From Micromonospora sp. RP3T (GTDB taxonomy: Bacteria; Actinomycetota; Actinomycetes; Mycobacteriales; Micromonosporaceae): 64,000 nucleotides of DNA. Shown here one piece after another: positions 1 to 9,067 of this stretch. The DNA is taken from positions 62,001 through 126,000 of the forward strand of contig NZ_PYPS01000003.1 of NCBI RefSeq assembly GCF_003027925.1, given 5' to 3'. Position 1 is the stretch's first letter. Every line of letters begins with the position of its first letter. The position numbers and the translations under genes were made by a program. Under the pieces are notes generated by a model. The model was not told the DNA's origin. It made no database searches and was given only the letters and a program-made list of their open reading frames with translations.

Positions 1-7
1 GCGCTGA

Positions 8-1465
8 TCACCAGGCGCAGGGCGCGTAGTCCTTGAGGAAGCAGCCGTAGAGGTCTTCGCCCTGTTCGCCGCGGACGATCGGGTCGTAGACCCGGGCCGC
101 GCCGTCGACCAGGTCCAGTGGGGCGTGGAAGCCGGCTTCCGCCAGCCGCATCTTCGTCGGGTGGGGCCGCTCGTCGGTGATCCAGCCGGTGTCGACGCTG
201 GTCATGAGGATGCCGTCGGCGAGCATCTCTTGGGCGCTGGTTCGGGTGAGCATGTTCAGCGCGGCTTTGGCCATGTTGGTGTGCGGATGCCCCGGCCCCT
301 TGTAGCCGCGGGCGAACTGGCCCTCCATCGCTGACACGTTCACCACGTACTTCCGGCGGGCGGTTGCGGCCGCCATCGCCGGTCGCAGTCGGCTGACCAG
401 CACGAACGGGGCGGTCACGTTGCACAGCTGTACTTCGAGCAGCTCGACCGGGTCCACCTCGTGCACCCGCTGCACCCAGCTGTTGACCGGGTCGAGATCC
501 GGCACCAGGCCGCCCGCGTCGATGGCGGTGGCTGCCGCGATCCGTTCCGGCGAGGCGGAGCCGCTGGTCAGCGCCAACGCGGTGAGCGCCTGCGGGGTGA
601 CCGAGGTCGACTGCGGCGAGGCGATCATGCCCGACGCGTCGCCCTGACCGGCCGGCTTGGCGAACGTGATCAGCTCCGGCAGGGGGCCGTCCGGCAGGGC
701 CGCCGCCTCCGCGGCGACGAGCTGCGCGTACGCCCCGGGCGTGCGGCGGACGGTCTGCGCCGCATTGTTGATCAGGATGTCGAGTGGTCCCTGAGCGCTG
801 ACCGAGTCAGCGAGGGCGATCACTTGGGCCGGGTCGCGCAGGTCGATACCGACGATCCGCAGGCGGTGCAGCCAGTCCCCGCTGTCCGGCATCGCGGTGA
901 ATCGGCGGACCGCGTCGTGCGGGAACCGCGTGGTTACCGTGGTGTGCGCGCCGTCGCGCAGTAGCCGCAGCGCGATGTACATACCGATCTTGGCTCGGCC
1001 GCCGGTGAGCAGCGCCCGCCGGCCGGTCAGGTCGGTACGGGCGTCCCGGCGCTCCCGGTTGAGCGCGGCGCAGGGCGGGCAGAGCTGATGGTAGAAGGCG
1101 TCCACCTCGCGGTAGCGCTGCTTGCAGACGTAGCAGCCGCGCGGATTGTGCAGGAAGCCGGCGGTGGCGCCGACGGTGGGGGAGGCGAGCGGGATGCCCT
1201 GGGTCTCGTCGTCGATCCGGCCCGGGGCGCCGGTGGCGGTGGCCGCCGTCACCGCGCGGTCGGCCGCCGCGACGGCATCCCGCCGTTCCTCGCGTCGCCG
1301 CTGCTTGATCGCCTTGTAGAGCTTCGCGGTGGCCCGTTGCACCCGCACCACGTCGGGGTGATCGGTAGGCAGGTCCTCCAACGCCTCGAAGACGCTGAGG
1401 CAGGTCTCCAGCTGTCCGCGGTCGATGCCTTCTTGCCCGGTTTCGGTAATGTTGTCCGCTGTCAT
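8..1465 (-). CDS. SDR-family oxidoreductase with N-terminal zinc ribbon
   Basis: Predicted 485-residue protein, translated from an ATG at 1465; longer in-frame extensions upstream are low-complexity and unlikely. About the first 95 residues are helical and charged. A four-cysteine zinc ribbon follows (CYVC, then CPPC about 20 residues later). The rest is a Rossmann short-chain dehydrogenase domain with the cofactor loop TGGRAKIG and the NNAAQT motif. The catalytic Ser region reads NVSAMEG, but the YxxxK position reads THR-x-x-x-Lys (TNMAK), so the usual catalytic Tyr seems to be missing. A roughly 100-residue insert lies between the NNA motif and the active site. It lies 137 bp downstream of the caspase-NACHT gene on the same strand; a functional link is only inferred. 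Redox activity is uncertain, and a binding or regulatory role is possible. Confidence 0.8.
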   Translation of the reverse strand: MTADNITETGQEGIDRGQLETCLSVFEALEDLPTDHPDVVRVQRATAKLYKAIKQRRREERRDAVAAADRAVTAATATGAPGRIDDETQGIPLASPTVGATAGFLHNPRGCYVCKQRYREVDAFYHQLCPPCAALNRERRDARTDLTGRRALLTGGRAKIGMYIALRLLRDGAHTTVTTRFPHDAVRRFTAMPDSGDWLHRLRIVGIDLRDPAQVIALADSVSAQGPLDILINNAAQTVRRTPGAYAQLVAAEAAALPDGPLPELITFAKPAGQGDASGMIASPQSTSVTPQALTALALTSGSASPERIAAATAIDAGGLVPDLDPVNSWVQRVHEVDPVELLEVQLCNVTAPFVLVSRLRPAMAAATARRKYVVNVSAMEGQFARGYKGPGHPHTNMAKAALNMLTRTSAQEMLADGILMTSVDTGWITDERPHPTKMRLAEAGFHAPLDLVDGAARVYDPIVRGEQGEDLYGCFLKDYAPCAW

Positions 1466-1602
1466 GCGTCGCTGTCTCGTCCCGTTCCCTGCGCCGGATC
1501 CACCGGCCCACCCCAAGTCCGACCCGGAACTGTACGCACCGCACGGCCTCCGACGCATCCGCGCCAACCTCGCAGCCTCGGCTGCAGCGCGACCGACGCC
1601 GG

Positions 1603-4600
1603 TCACGGGAAATCGTCGGGGCTGGTACCGGGCAGCGTGGCCAGCAGCTGCCCGGCCAACCACCGTACGGTGTCGTCGCCTTCCTGATGAGCGAGGCGTA
1701 CGAGCACGGTGCGGGTCCGGGGGTCGGCGCCGTTGTGGCGCGCTATCGCGAGCAGCGCCGTCCGGCGGATCTCCCAGTCGTCGTGATCCACCAGCCGGGT
1801 CAGCAGCTCGCGCCCCTCCACCCAGTCGGTCAGCATGGTCGCCAGCTGCGCTACGGCACGGCGTCGCACATCAAGGTCCGGGTCGTCGCGGACCAGCCCG
1901 ACGAGCAGTGCGCGCACCTCGGGATCGGTACCGAAGTGTTCGCCGAGCGCAACGGCGGTGCGGGCGCGGACGGCCGGGTCGCCGTCGGCCAGGCGACGCA
2001 TCAGCCGCATCGTGACCGCCGCGGCAATGGATGACAGGTCCCGCTGGGCCAGGCCGCGCAGCGCCGCTTCGATCACGGCCGGATCAGTATCGGTCTCGAC
2101 GCACTCCAGCAGCACATCGGTCACCGCATCGCTCCCGTACGCGCCGAGGGTCTGCACCGCGGCCAGCCGGCTGCCGGCGTAGCTGTCCCTGCGGGCCCGC
2201 CGGCACAACGTCGCCACCAGGTCGTCGGTGTCGCCCTGGCGGGCGAGGGCCTGTGCGGCCGCGCGCAGCACGTGGGGGTCGGGGTCCCGGCGGACCTGCT
2301 CGGCGAGGCATTCCCGCACCTCGGCGTCCAACGGTTCACCGGCACGGGTGAGACCGCGAGTGACCCGCAGCCGGACGATCGGGTCCCGCTCGCGGGCGGC
2401 CCGGCTGATGAGCAGATCGCGCGTGGCACGCCCGAGCAGCGGGCGGTCCGCGAGCAGGTCGACCGTGGCGAGCCGGACGCTCGCGGTGGGGTCCCGGCGG
2501 GCGCGGTCCAGCAGCAGTTCCCCGGTGCGGTCGTCCGGGTAAGCCTCGGCCAGCGCGCGTACCGCGGCGAGGCGCACTGTCGCGTCCTCGTCGACGTGCG
2601 CCACGTGCGCCGCCACCGCCCACCCGTCGTCGTCCGGTTGGTGCCGGTTGACCAGCGCGGTCACCGCCGCGGCCCGGACGGACGCGTCGTCGTCGTACTC
2701 GATCCGGTCCGCCAGCCGGGCCCGGCAGCGCCCGTCCGGGTCAGGCATGAGCGCCAGCCGCTGCACGGCGACCGCGCGGACCCGTGCGGAAGAGTCCGAG
2801 CCGACCAGAGTCAGCAGCAGTTCGGTATCCTCCGAGTCGTGACTCCCGGGCAGCAGTTCGGCCACGAGGCAGCGCCGCACGTCGTCCCGGTCGTCGCTGA
2901 CCATCCGCGTCCGGGCCCGCGCGCGGGCCGCCTCGGTGTGCGGGGGCAGTGCCGACAGGCGTGTCAGCGCACACCGCACCACCCCGGGGTCCGTGTCGGT
3001 GTCCAGCAGTCGCTGAAGCACGTCGGGTACGCCCGGCAGGTCGGGGTGTGCGGCGAGCATCTCCGCGGCGGCCCGCCGTACCGTGGCGTTCCAGTCCTCG
3101 GTGGCCCGCGCCAGTAGCAACTGGCGGATGTCCTCGGAGGATTCAGCCAGGCCGCCGACCGACTGGACGGCGATGGCGCGTACCGCGGGGTCCGGTGCAT
3201 CGGCGAGGTCGCGGAGCATGCCGATGAGGTCGGGGTCGGCGCTGAAGTGGGTGACCAGTGCCCGTACCGCGGCCTGCCGTACCGCCGTGGAGACCTCTGC
3301 CCGTGCCTGGACGAACAGTTGGTCCCTGCAGTACCGCCGGCCGGGGCTCGTGGTGTCCAGCTGGGCTGCCGCCTCGGCCAGCCCTGCGACCAGGATGACA
3401 CCGGCCTGCCGGTCGCGGTTCTGCCCGAGTTCCCTGACCAGCAGCTCCGCCAGCTGCTCCGGCGGGGAGGCCAACAGTACGGCGGCCCGGGTGGCGAACG
3501 TGGAGCCGGAGCGCCAACTGGTCCGTACCCCACGTCGCCGATACCAGTGCAGAAAGGTGTCCCTGCCGGGCCACAGCGGCCCGAGCGCCCGAATGGGGGA
3601 CAGCAACTCCTGCTCGGTGAGCTCCACCAGGTTGGGGTCGTCGGCGGAGATGCCGTGTTCGACCAGCAGGACGACTTGGCGCAGCACGGCGCCGCCCGCG
3701 TCGACCAGCTCGGCGGGCTGCGGAGCCTCCGCCACGCACTGCGCGGCCAGCACCAGGTTCCAGGGCGGGCCGGCCAGGTTCAGCGGCGGCCACGGTTGGT
3801 TGACCTCGGTGGCGAGCAGGGTGACCAGGTCGTTGGCGGTTCGGGCGGGCAGGGCGCCGGCGACCAGCCGGAGCACCTCCCGCCACGACGGGTCGGCCCA
3901 GTGATCGCAGAAGAGCGCGCGCAGTCGACCGAGGCCCCAGACGTCGGAATCGTGCTCGATCCGGTCCACGATCTCCTCGGCACAGAAGAACTCCAGGAAC
4001 GCGCGGTGCACGAACCCGAAAAATCGCAAACCATACCGTTCCAGGATGAAACTACGCTCGCGCAGCTTGTCGATCATCGAGTGGGCCATCGCGAGCGCCC
4101 GCTCGTTCTCGAAACCGTAGAACGCGACGAGATGGTCGGAGAAGATGCGCGCCAGTTCGTCGGACTCGACGTAGTTGCCGGCCAGGCCGGACTCCCGGAA
4201 CTGCATCCGATATGCCAGGTGGCGCAGCAACCGGCGCTTCGCCTGCAGGTCCAGCGACGGCACGTCGCCGTGGCTCTCCCGCAGTTGTTTGGTCACGTCC
4301 CACTCGGAGATCAGCACGTCCGTGACGTGCGCGTAGAGCCGGCGCCGGTTCCGGGGCAGCGGATGGCCCCGGCCGACGATCGCCATCAGCATCAGCAGCA
4401 GCGGGTTGCCGGCGATCTCGTGCATCGCCCGGGAACTGCGGACCACGTCGAGAATCTGCCGCCGCTGCCGTTCCGCCTCGGTCGCCGAGGTGGGCATCAC
4501 GTAGCGGTACCAGTTGCCGAGGAACCGGGCGACCTGATCGTCGTCGAGGTCTTCCAGCGTGAAGTGGTCGAAGCCGGCGTTGGCGAAGACGTGCCGCTGG

Positions 4601-7428
4601 TAGCCGGCCACCCGCGAGGTGACCACTGCACGCACTCCCGCGTATTCGTCGGCGAACGCGGCGATCTGGGCGGCCACGACCTCCCGCTGCGCCGGGTCGA
4701 ACACCTCGTCCAAGCCGTCGAGGAGGAACAGCGCCTGGCCGCCGTGTCGCAGGTACGCCGTCAGGATGTCCTGGTCGAACCCGACCAGCCCCTGCTGGTG
4801 GCGGTGACCCACGTAGTCCAGCAGGCCGTCGCACCGCCCGTCGCCCAGGTGCGCGGCGTACGAGCGCAGTTCGATCAGGACCGGTAGGTACCGGTCCAGC
4901 GCCGCCAGTCGGGGCTCGGCGCAGGCTCCGGCCAGCGCCAGCGCCAGGTAGCGGGCGACCGCCGACTTGCCGGCACCGGGGTCGCCGAGCAGCACGACGG
5001 TCCGCCGGACCGGGTCACACATCACGTCGAACAGCGCCTGCGAGTCCTTGGCCGCGTATTCCTCCCGGAGCCGTTCCACATTGTTTGGATCCACCACGTG
5101 GGGCAGCCCGCCAGCATCGCCGTGAGATGTGGAGCTGGCCCAGCGCCACCAGGCGAGGGGCATCTCCGGCCGGGCGTCCTCGTGCACCAGTGGTTCCACG
5201 AACACCTGTGGCAGTCCCACGGTGAGGTAGCCGCTGGTGGGTCGCGGTGAGACGTCGTCCAAGGACACCGCCTGGTACCTCGTCGCCAACTGCTTGGAGT
5301 ACTGGTTGCGCAGGGCCTCGGGCAGGTGGCTGTCCGGGTCGGTGGACTCATGGCTCGGCGATCGATACCTGCGGACGTCGGTCAGGGCCGCGATCACCTT
5401 GGCGGTGAGGTCGTCCACACCGGAGAAGAAAACGCACAGGTGGCGTTCCTGGAGCTCCCGGCGCAGATCGAAGATTCGCTGCGCGTCGGCGTTCCGGTCG
5501 ATCATGTTGGCCGGCCAGGGCGTGTCGTCGGCGAGCAGGAAGATCAGGCAGGGCTTGCCGGCGGCGAGTGCCTGCCGGTACTCGAGTTCGGTGACGGAGG
5601 ACTCCTGGCCGGGCGGACGGTACCCGTACCGCCAGGCAAAGAGCCCGATGTAGAGGTCGCTGCGTCGTACGTCGGTCAGGCAGCGCTCCAAGGGCGGCCG
5701 GACGTCGGCGCCGTACGCCTCCATGGCGACGTCCTCGATCTGCAGCCGACGTGCCACGGCGTGCACGGCAGCGCGATAGTCCAGCAGGTCCGGATGGGTG
5801 GCCGAAATGTAGACCCTGAGCGACGACGGGGCTCCACCGTGCACGTCGGCCGGCGCACCGGTCGCCGTGGCCGCGAAGTCGTCCCGGAAGACGGCCGAGC
5901 GGAGCGGGGCGGACGGGAAGATCTTGACCGTGACCGCCTCCCCGGAACGAACCACGATCGGTCCGGCGGCGCCCTGCCGGCGGCAGTCTTCGACCGCCCG
6001 GGGAATTCCGGCCCCTTCGCTCTCCACCAGCTTGTTCCAGCTCAGCACATGTGCCAGCCAGAAGTTGCGCTGCCGCGACTCGCCGCGCAGTTCGCTGAGC
6101 GGGCACTGCTCGCCGTCGGCCACCTCGGCGCCGGTCCAGGCGCCTGGGCTGGTCACCTCGATCCGGTCGGAGAAGACCCGGACGTGTACGCACATCTCGC
6201 GTTGCTGGTAGTCGCGGTGGGCGAGCGCGTTCGCGATGATCTCGCGGACGGCAATCATCGGGTAGCGGTAGACCGGCTCGGTGACGGCCGCGCCCGCGGT
6301 GGGCACCTCGCCGAGTCGAGCGAGTTCGGCGACGAAGTCACGGGCCTGCTTGATCTGCTCGGGAATCGTCCCGCCCAAGGTGCGCTTGTCCATCGGCGCG
6401 TCCTTGTCGGGACCGTGGTAGTGGGTGCACTGGACAGTGGCGGTGGGCACCACTGCGGTCGGATCCTCGCCGAACAGCAGCGCACCGGCCCGGGTCAGCC
6501 GGCCCTCGCGCATCAGCAGGGCGGCCCGCATGAAGTCGGCCGCCGACCCGCGACGCGGCACCGGGCGGCCCACATCCTTGCGCATGGCTGCTCGGAACCG
6601 ACCAACCCGCCGCGGGCTGAGGACGGTGGCGGTGGTCGTACCGTCCAGGAAGGGGTGATCCGGGTCCTCGGGGGGCGTCGAAGGCCGCTCGGCCTCACTC
6701 CGCTCGTCGGGCATGTCGCCGGCGACCGGCCCGGGCCGCCGGGCGATCGGCACGTTGGCGAACCCGTCGAAGCGGTGCCGAGGCTCCGATGAGCCCCGCA
6801 GGGCGATCTGCAGGTAGGCATACAGGTCGGCGAGATCCACCATGCCGTCGCCGTCCTTGTCGTCGGCGCCGTGCAACAGTCCGTCGACCAGTGCACTGGT
6901 GAACGGGCTCGGCAGGTCCTCGCCATCGGCGTCAGCAGCCGTCTCTGACGCGGCGGTGGCGGTGAGGACGAACCGACCCTTGCCGGCCAGCAGCCGCTCG
7001 ACAGCGACCGATCCCTTGAACGCACCGCTGTGGCAGCAGTCCAGGACGATCACCTTCGCTCGGGCCAGTGAGTCGCCGATGATGTCGTTGAGCGTGTCGT
7101 TGGAGACCGCGGTGCCCGGCAGCAGGCTGGCCGTTGTGTCCCGCGCGCAGAGATAGAGCTTCTGGTTTCGGCTACGGCCGTGCCCGCTGAAGTAGAAGAG
7201 CAGCACGTCGTCGGGTTCGGCGTCGCTGAAGAACCGGTTGGCCGCCTCCGCGATCTCGGCGCGTGACGCGTCAAAGAGGATCGTGACGTGCGCCGAGACG
7301 AACATGCCCCTCTCGTCGTCGGTCAACGCAGCGCTGAGCTGCCGCCCGTCGGTACGCGGGCCGTGCAGGGCATGCAGCTTCGGGTCGGCCTCGTACAGGG
7401 AGTTGCACACGAGAAGTGCCCGATACAT
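1603..7428 (-). CDS. Caspase-HATPase-DUF4062-NACHT-HEAT STAND protein
   Basis: A 1941-residue multidomain protein with ATG at 7428 and CAGGAG six bases upstream. Residues 1-230 are a caspase (clan CD) domain with His83 (FSGHG) and Cys132 (DCCHSG), followed by an EF-hand-like loop at 190-201 (DKDGDGMVDLAD). Residues about 275-510 resemble the RecG/AlbA-associated HATPase_c_4 region (REIIANALAHRDY near 398). Residues about 540-665 are DUF4062-like (LRVYISATHPD; SDLYIGLFAWRYGY). NACHT follows, with Walker A GDPGAGKS (Lys821) and Walker B LFLLDGLDE (Asp904/Asp907). From about 1300 to the end are HEAT-type repeats rich in DPDPxVRxxA units. NACHT-repeat proteins with a death-type effector act in known bacterial families as sensors that trigger suicide or defence; that role here is inferred. 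It is divergent from an EACC1-like gene, 86 bp apart. No frameshift seen; the architecture is intact. Confidence 0.9.
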   Translation of the reverse strand: MYRALLVCNSLYEADPKLHALHGPRTDGRQLSAALTDDERGMFVSAHVTILFDASRAEIAEAANRFFSDAEPDDVLLFYFSGHGRSRNQKLYLCARDTTASLLPGTAVSNDTLNDIIGDSLARAKVIVLDCCHSGAFKGSVAVERLLAGKGRFVLTATAASETAADADGEDLPSPFTSALVDGLLHGADDKDGDGMVDLADLYAYLQIALRGSSEPRHRFDGFANVPIARRPGPVAGDMPDERSEAERPSTPPEDPDHPFLDGTTTATVLSPRRVGRFRAAMRKDVGRPVPRRGSAADFMRAALLMREGRLTRAGALLFGEDPTAVVPTATVQCTHYHGPDKDAPMDKRTLGGTIPEQIKQARDFVAELARLGEVPTAGAAVTEPVYRYPMIAVREIIANALAHRDYQQREMCVHVRVFSDRIEVTSPGAWTGAEVADGEQCPLSELRGESRQRNFWLAHVLSWNKLVESEGAGIPRAVEDCRRQGAAGPIVVRSGEAVTVKIFPSAPLRSAVFRDDFAATATGAPADVHGGAPSSLRVYISATHPDLLDYRAAVHAVARRLQIEDVAMEAYGADVRPPLERCLTDVRRSDLYIGLFAWRYGYRPPGQESSVTELEYRQALAAGKPCLIFLLADDTPWPANMIDRNADAQRIFDLRRELQERHLCVFFSGVDDLTAKVIAALTDVRRYRSPSHESTDPDSHLPEALRNQYSKQLATRYQAVSLDDVSPRPTSGYLTVGLPQVFVEPLVHEDARPEMPLAWWRWASSTSHGDAGGLPHVVDPNNVERLREEYAAKDSQALFDVMCDPVRRTVVLLGDPGAGKSAVARYLALALAGACAEPRLAALDRYLPVLIELRSYAAHLGDGRCDGLLDYVGHRHQQGLVGFDQDILTAYLRHGGQALFLLDGLDEVFDPAQREVVAAQIAAFADEYAGVRAVVTSRVAGYQRHVFANAGFDHFTLEDLDDDQVARFLGNWYRYVMPTSATEAERQRRQILDVVRSSRAMHEIAGNPLLLMLMAIVGRGHPLPRNRRRLYAHVTDVLISEWDVTKQLRESHGDVPSLDLQAKRRLLRHLAYRMQFRESGLAGNYVESDELARIFSDHLVAFYGFENERALAMAHSMIDKLRERSFILERYGLRFFGFVHRAFLEFFCAEEIVDRIEHDSDVWGLGRLRALFCDHWADPSWREVLRLVAGALPARTANDLVTLLATEVNQPWPPLNLAGPPWNLVLAAQCVAEAPQPAELVDAGGAVLRQVVLLVEHGISADDPNLVELTEQELLSPIRALGPLWPGRDTFLHWYRRRGVRTSWRSGSTFATRAAVLLASPPEQLAELLVRELGQNRDRQAGVILVAGLAEAAAQLDTTSPGRRYCRDQLFVQARAEVSTAVRQAAVRALVTHFSADPDLIGMLRDLADAPDPAVRAIAVQSVGGLAESSEDIRQLLLARATEDWNATVRRAAAEMLAAHPDLPGVPDVLQRLLDTDTDPGVVRCALTRLSALPPHTEAARARARTRMVSDDRDDVRRCLVAELLPGSHDSEDTELLLTLVGSDSSARVRAVAVQRLALMPDPDGRCRARLADRIEYDDDASVRAAAVTALVNRHQPDDDGWAVAAHVAHVDEDATVRLAAVRALAEAYPDDRTGELLLDRARRDPTASVRLATVDLLADRPLLGRATRDLLISRAARERDPIVRLRVTRGLTRAGEPLDAEVRECLAEQVRRDPDPHVLRAAAQALARQGDTDDLVATLCRRARRDSYAGSRLAAVQTLGAYGSDAVTDVLLECVETDTDPAVIEAALRGLAQRDLSSIAAAVTMRLMRRLADGDPAVRARTAVALGEHFGTDPEVRALLVGLVRDDPDLDVRRRAVAQLATMLTDWVEGRELLTRLVDHDDWEIRRTALLAIARHNGADPRTRTVLVRLAHQEGDDTVRWLAGQLLATLPGTSPDDFP

Positions 7429-7514
7429 CGGCGGCTCCTGGCCAACGTTCCTGTGGTGAGTGCCTTACCCTACGTCCACCGGCCGACCACAGTCGCAAGT
7501 CTGGAGGTCCCTTC
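7429..7514. promoter_or_regulatory. Divergent promoter region, caspase-NACHT / EACC1
   Basis: This 86-bp gap lies between the two divergent start codons. On the minus strand it carries a TAGGGT hexamer that fits an actinobacterial -10, about 40 bases before the caspase start, but no convincing -35. On the plus strand a GGAGG lies just before the EACC1 ATG. The short gap makes shared control of both genes likely (inference). Confidence 0.4.
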
Positions 7515-7967
7515 ATGCCACCCGCCCGGATCATCCTGCTCCCCGGCCTCTCCACACTCACCCCCGACGACGAGCCGCTGCAGGCGGCGACCGCCGAACT
7601 GGTCATGGATCTGCGCGAGGTGGACGGCCTGCGGGCGACCGAGGAGGGCACCCCGGTCATCGGCCACAAGGGTCAGTGGACGGAGCTGGTGATCGCACTC
7701 GGCGGACCGAGCGTGGTGGCGGGAGCGGTGACCGCGATGCGGCTGTGGCTCAGCCGGGACCGCCGTCGGTCGCTCACGCTCACCGCGTGGCGCGCCGACG
7801 AGCATCCGCTGCGGATCGAGATCAGCGGTGACAACATCGCGGAGAGGACGGTGCACGAGGCGGTCCAACGGCTGCTCTCGGAGACGGGCCCGGCTCTCGA
7901 CGCCGTGCCGGAAGAGGGCTCGAACGCCCGCCCTGACCGGTCGGCGCCCCCAGCGATCACACCGTGA
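7515..7967 (+). CDS. EACC1-like effector-associated protein
   Basis: A 150-residue protein with ATG at 7515 preceded by GGAGG. It starts with a short beta-rich segment, then has the pattern ALGGPSVVAGAVTAMRLWLS, basic residues and a second beta-rich stretch (RRSLTLTAW, LRIEISG). That order, an N-terminal strand pair, a Gly-rich hydrophobic helix ending in basic residues and then strands, is what I know from the effector-associated constant component 1 (EACC1) family, which occurs beside caspase or other effectors in predicted NTP-dependent conflict systems. The assignment is from recognition, not a search. Its position divergent from a caspase-NACHT protein fits. The C-terminal 25 residues are Pro/Ala/Arg-rich and look disordered. 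Its molecular role is unknown; it may link the effector to its activator. Confidence 0.65.
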   Translation: MPPARIILLPGLSTLTPDDEPLQAATAELVMDLREVDGLRATEEGTPVIGHKGQWTELVIALGGPSVVAGAVTAMRLWLSRDRRRSLTLTAWRADEHPLRIEISGDNIAERTVHEAVQRLLSETGPALDAVPEEGSNARPDRSAPPAITP

Positions 7968-8066
7968 CTGCGGGATCAGAATCCGGCTGAGGTGAATACC
8001 CGGCCGTGTTCCACCGCACTGCGTTCGGCAACAGGCGTTGGCACCCCAAGACAATTCTTCAGAGGG

Positions 8067-9065
8067 CTACCGGGAAAGCGACTCTGGAGCATTTCCGGCC
8101 CGTTGAGGGGCGGGGCCTGGTCGGCCGCCCACCAGAGTGACGCACAGGGAGCCGAGTTCACAGCCTCGGCGCAGGGCCGCCGCGGGCGCGGATCCGTCGA
8201 CCCACGCGGCGACGAGGCCGGCCGCGAAGGCGTCGCCGGCTCCGGTGCTGTCCGCAACCGGGGCGGTCGGGGCTTCGACGCGGTAGATACCGGTGCCACC
8301 CTCGCACCAGATCGCGCCGTCCCTACCCAGCTTCACCACCGGGTTGCGAACGACACGGGCCAGGTGCAGGGCTGCCTCGTGGGGATTCGCCTTGCCGGTG
8401 AGGACCGTTGCCTCGTCGGCGTTGGCGAGCAGAATGTCGACGTCGGCCACCCATTCCAGGAAGCGGTCCGGCCCGACTTGGCGCAGTGGCTCAGCGGAGG
8501 CGGCGTCCACGCTGATCGTCATGCCGCGTCGGCGGGCCTCGGCGAGCGCCCTCAGCCCGGCCGTCCGCGACGCCTCGTCGAGGAGCGGGTATGCGGACAG
8601 ATGAAGGTGGCGCGCGTCGGTGGCTGCGGCGAGGGCCTCGGTGATGTCGTGGCCGTCGAGGTGAAGGTTGGCACCACGCTGGGACACCATCGTCCGTTCG
8701 TGGCGGTGAGACAGCACCAGCACCGTACCGGTCGGGACGCCGGGGCACCGGCGCACGACGCACCGCACCCCCGCCGCGGTGAGCTCACGTACCCGCGCCT
8801 GCCCGGCGTCGTCGTCACCGACGGCACCGACGAGGGCGACCTGGCGGCCGAGCCAGGCCAACCAGGCGGCGGTGTTGGCGCCCTGCCCGCCGGGTAGCGT
8901 CCGCACCGTGCCTGGTGTGTCTGAGCCGAAAGCCAGCGGAGCCTTCAACAGGGCGACGACATCGGTGGTCACGTCGCCGATGACGACAATCCGCACCGGT
9001 CGGGACGGGTGGCCGGTGGCAGACGGGGGCGTGGGGGCGCTCGGCGCGCCGCGTCCTAGTCGCAT
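8067..9065 (-). CDS. PfkB-family sugar or nucleoside kinase
   Basis: A ribokinase-like protein of 332 residues if the ATG at 9065 is used, two bases after the stop of the upstream gene; a GTG at 8996 directly before the conserved core (VRIVVIGDVTTDV) would give 309 residues. It shows the N-terminal GGQGANTA sugar-binding motif and the C-terminal STGAGDAFAAG motif, whose Asp is the catalytic base of the family. It should transfer phosphate from ATP to a hydroxymethyl group of a sugar or nucleoside. As the last gene of an eleven-gene operon with nucleotide-handling enzymes, it probably phosphorylates a ribosyl intermediate or a salvaged nucleoside (inference). Confidence 0.85.
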   Translation of the reverse strand: MRLGRGAPSAPTPPSATGHPSRPVRIVVIGDVTTDVVALLKAPLAFGSDTPGTVRTLPGGQGANTAAWLAWLGRQVALVGAVGDDDAGQARVRELTAAGVRCVVRRCPGVPTGTVLVLSHRHERTMVSQRGANLHLDGHDITEALAAATDARHLHLSAYPLLDEASRTAGLRALAEARRRGMTISVDAASAEPLRQVGPDRFLEWVADVDILLANADEATVLTGKANPHEAALHLARVVRNPVVKLGRDGAIWCEGGTGIYRVEAPTAPVADSTGAGDAFAAGLVAAWVDGSAPAAALRRGCELGSLCVTLVGGRPGPAPQRAGNAPESLSR

Positions 9066-9067
9066 GC

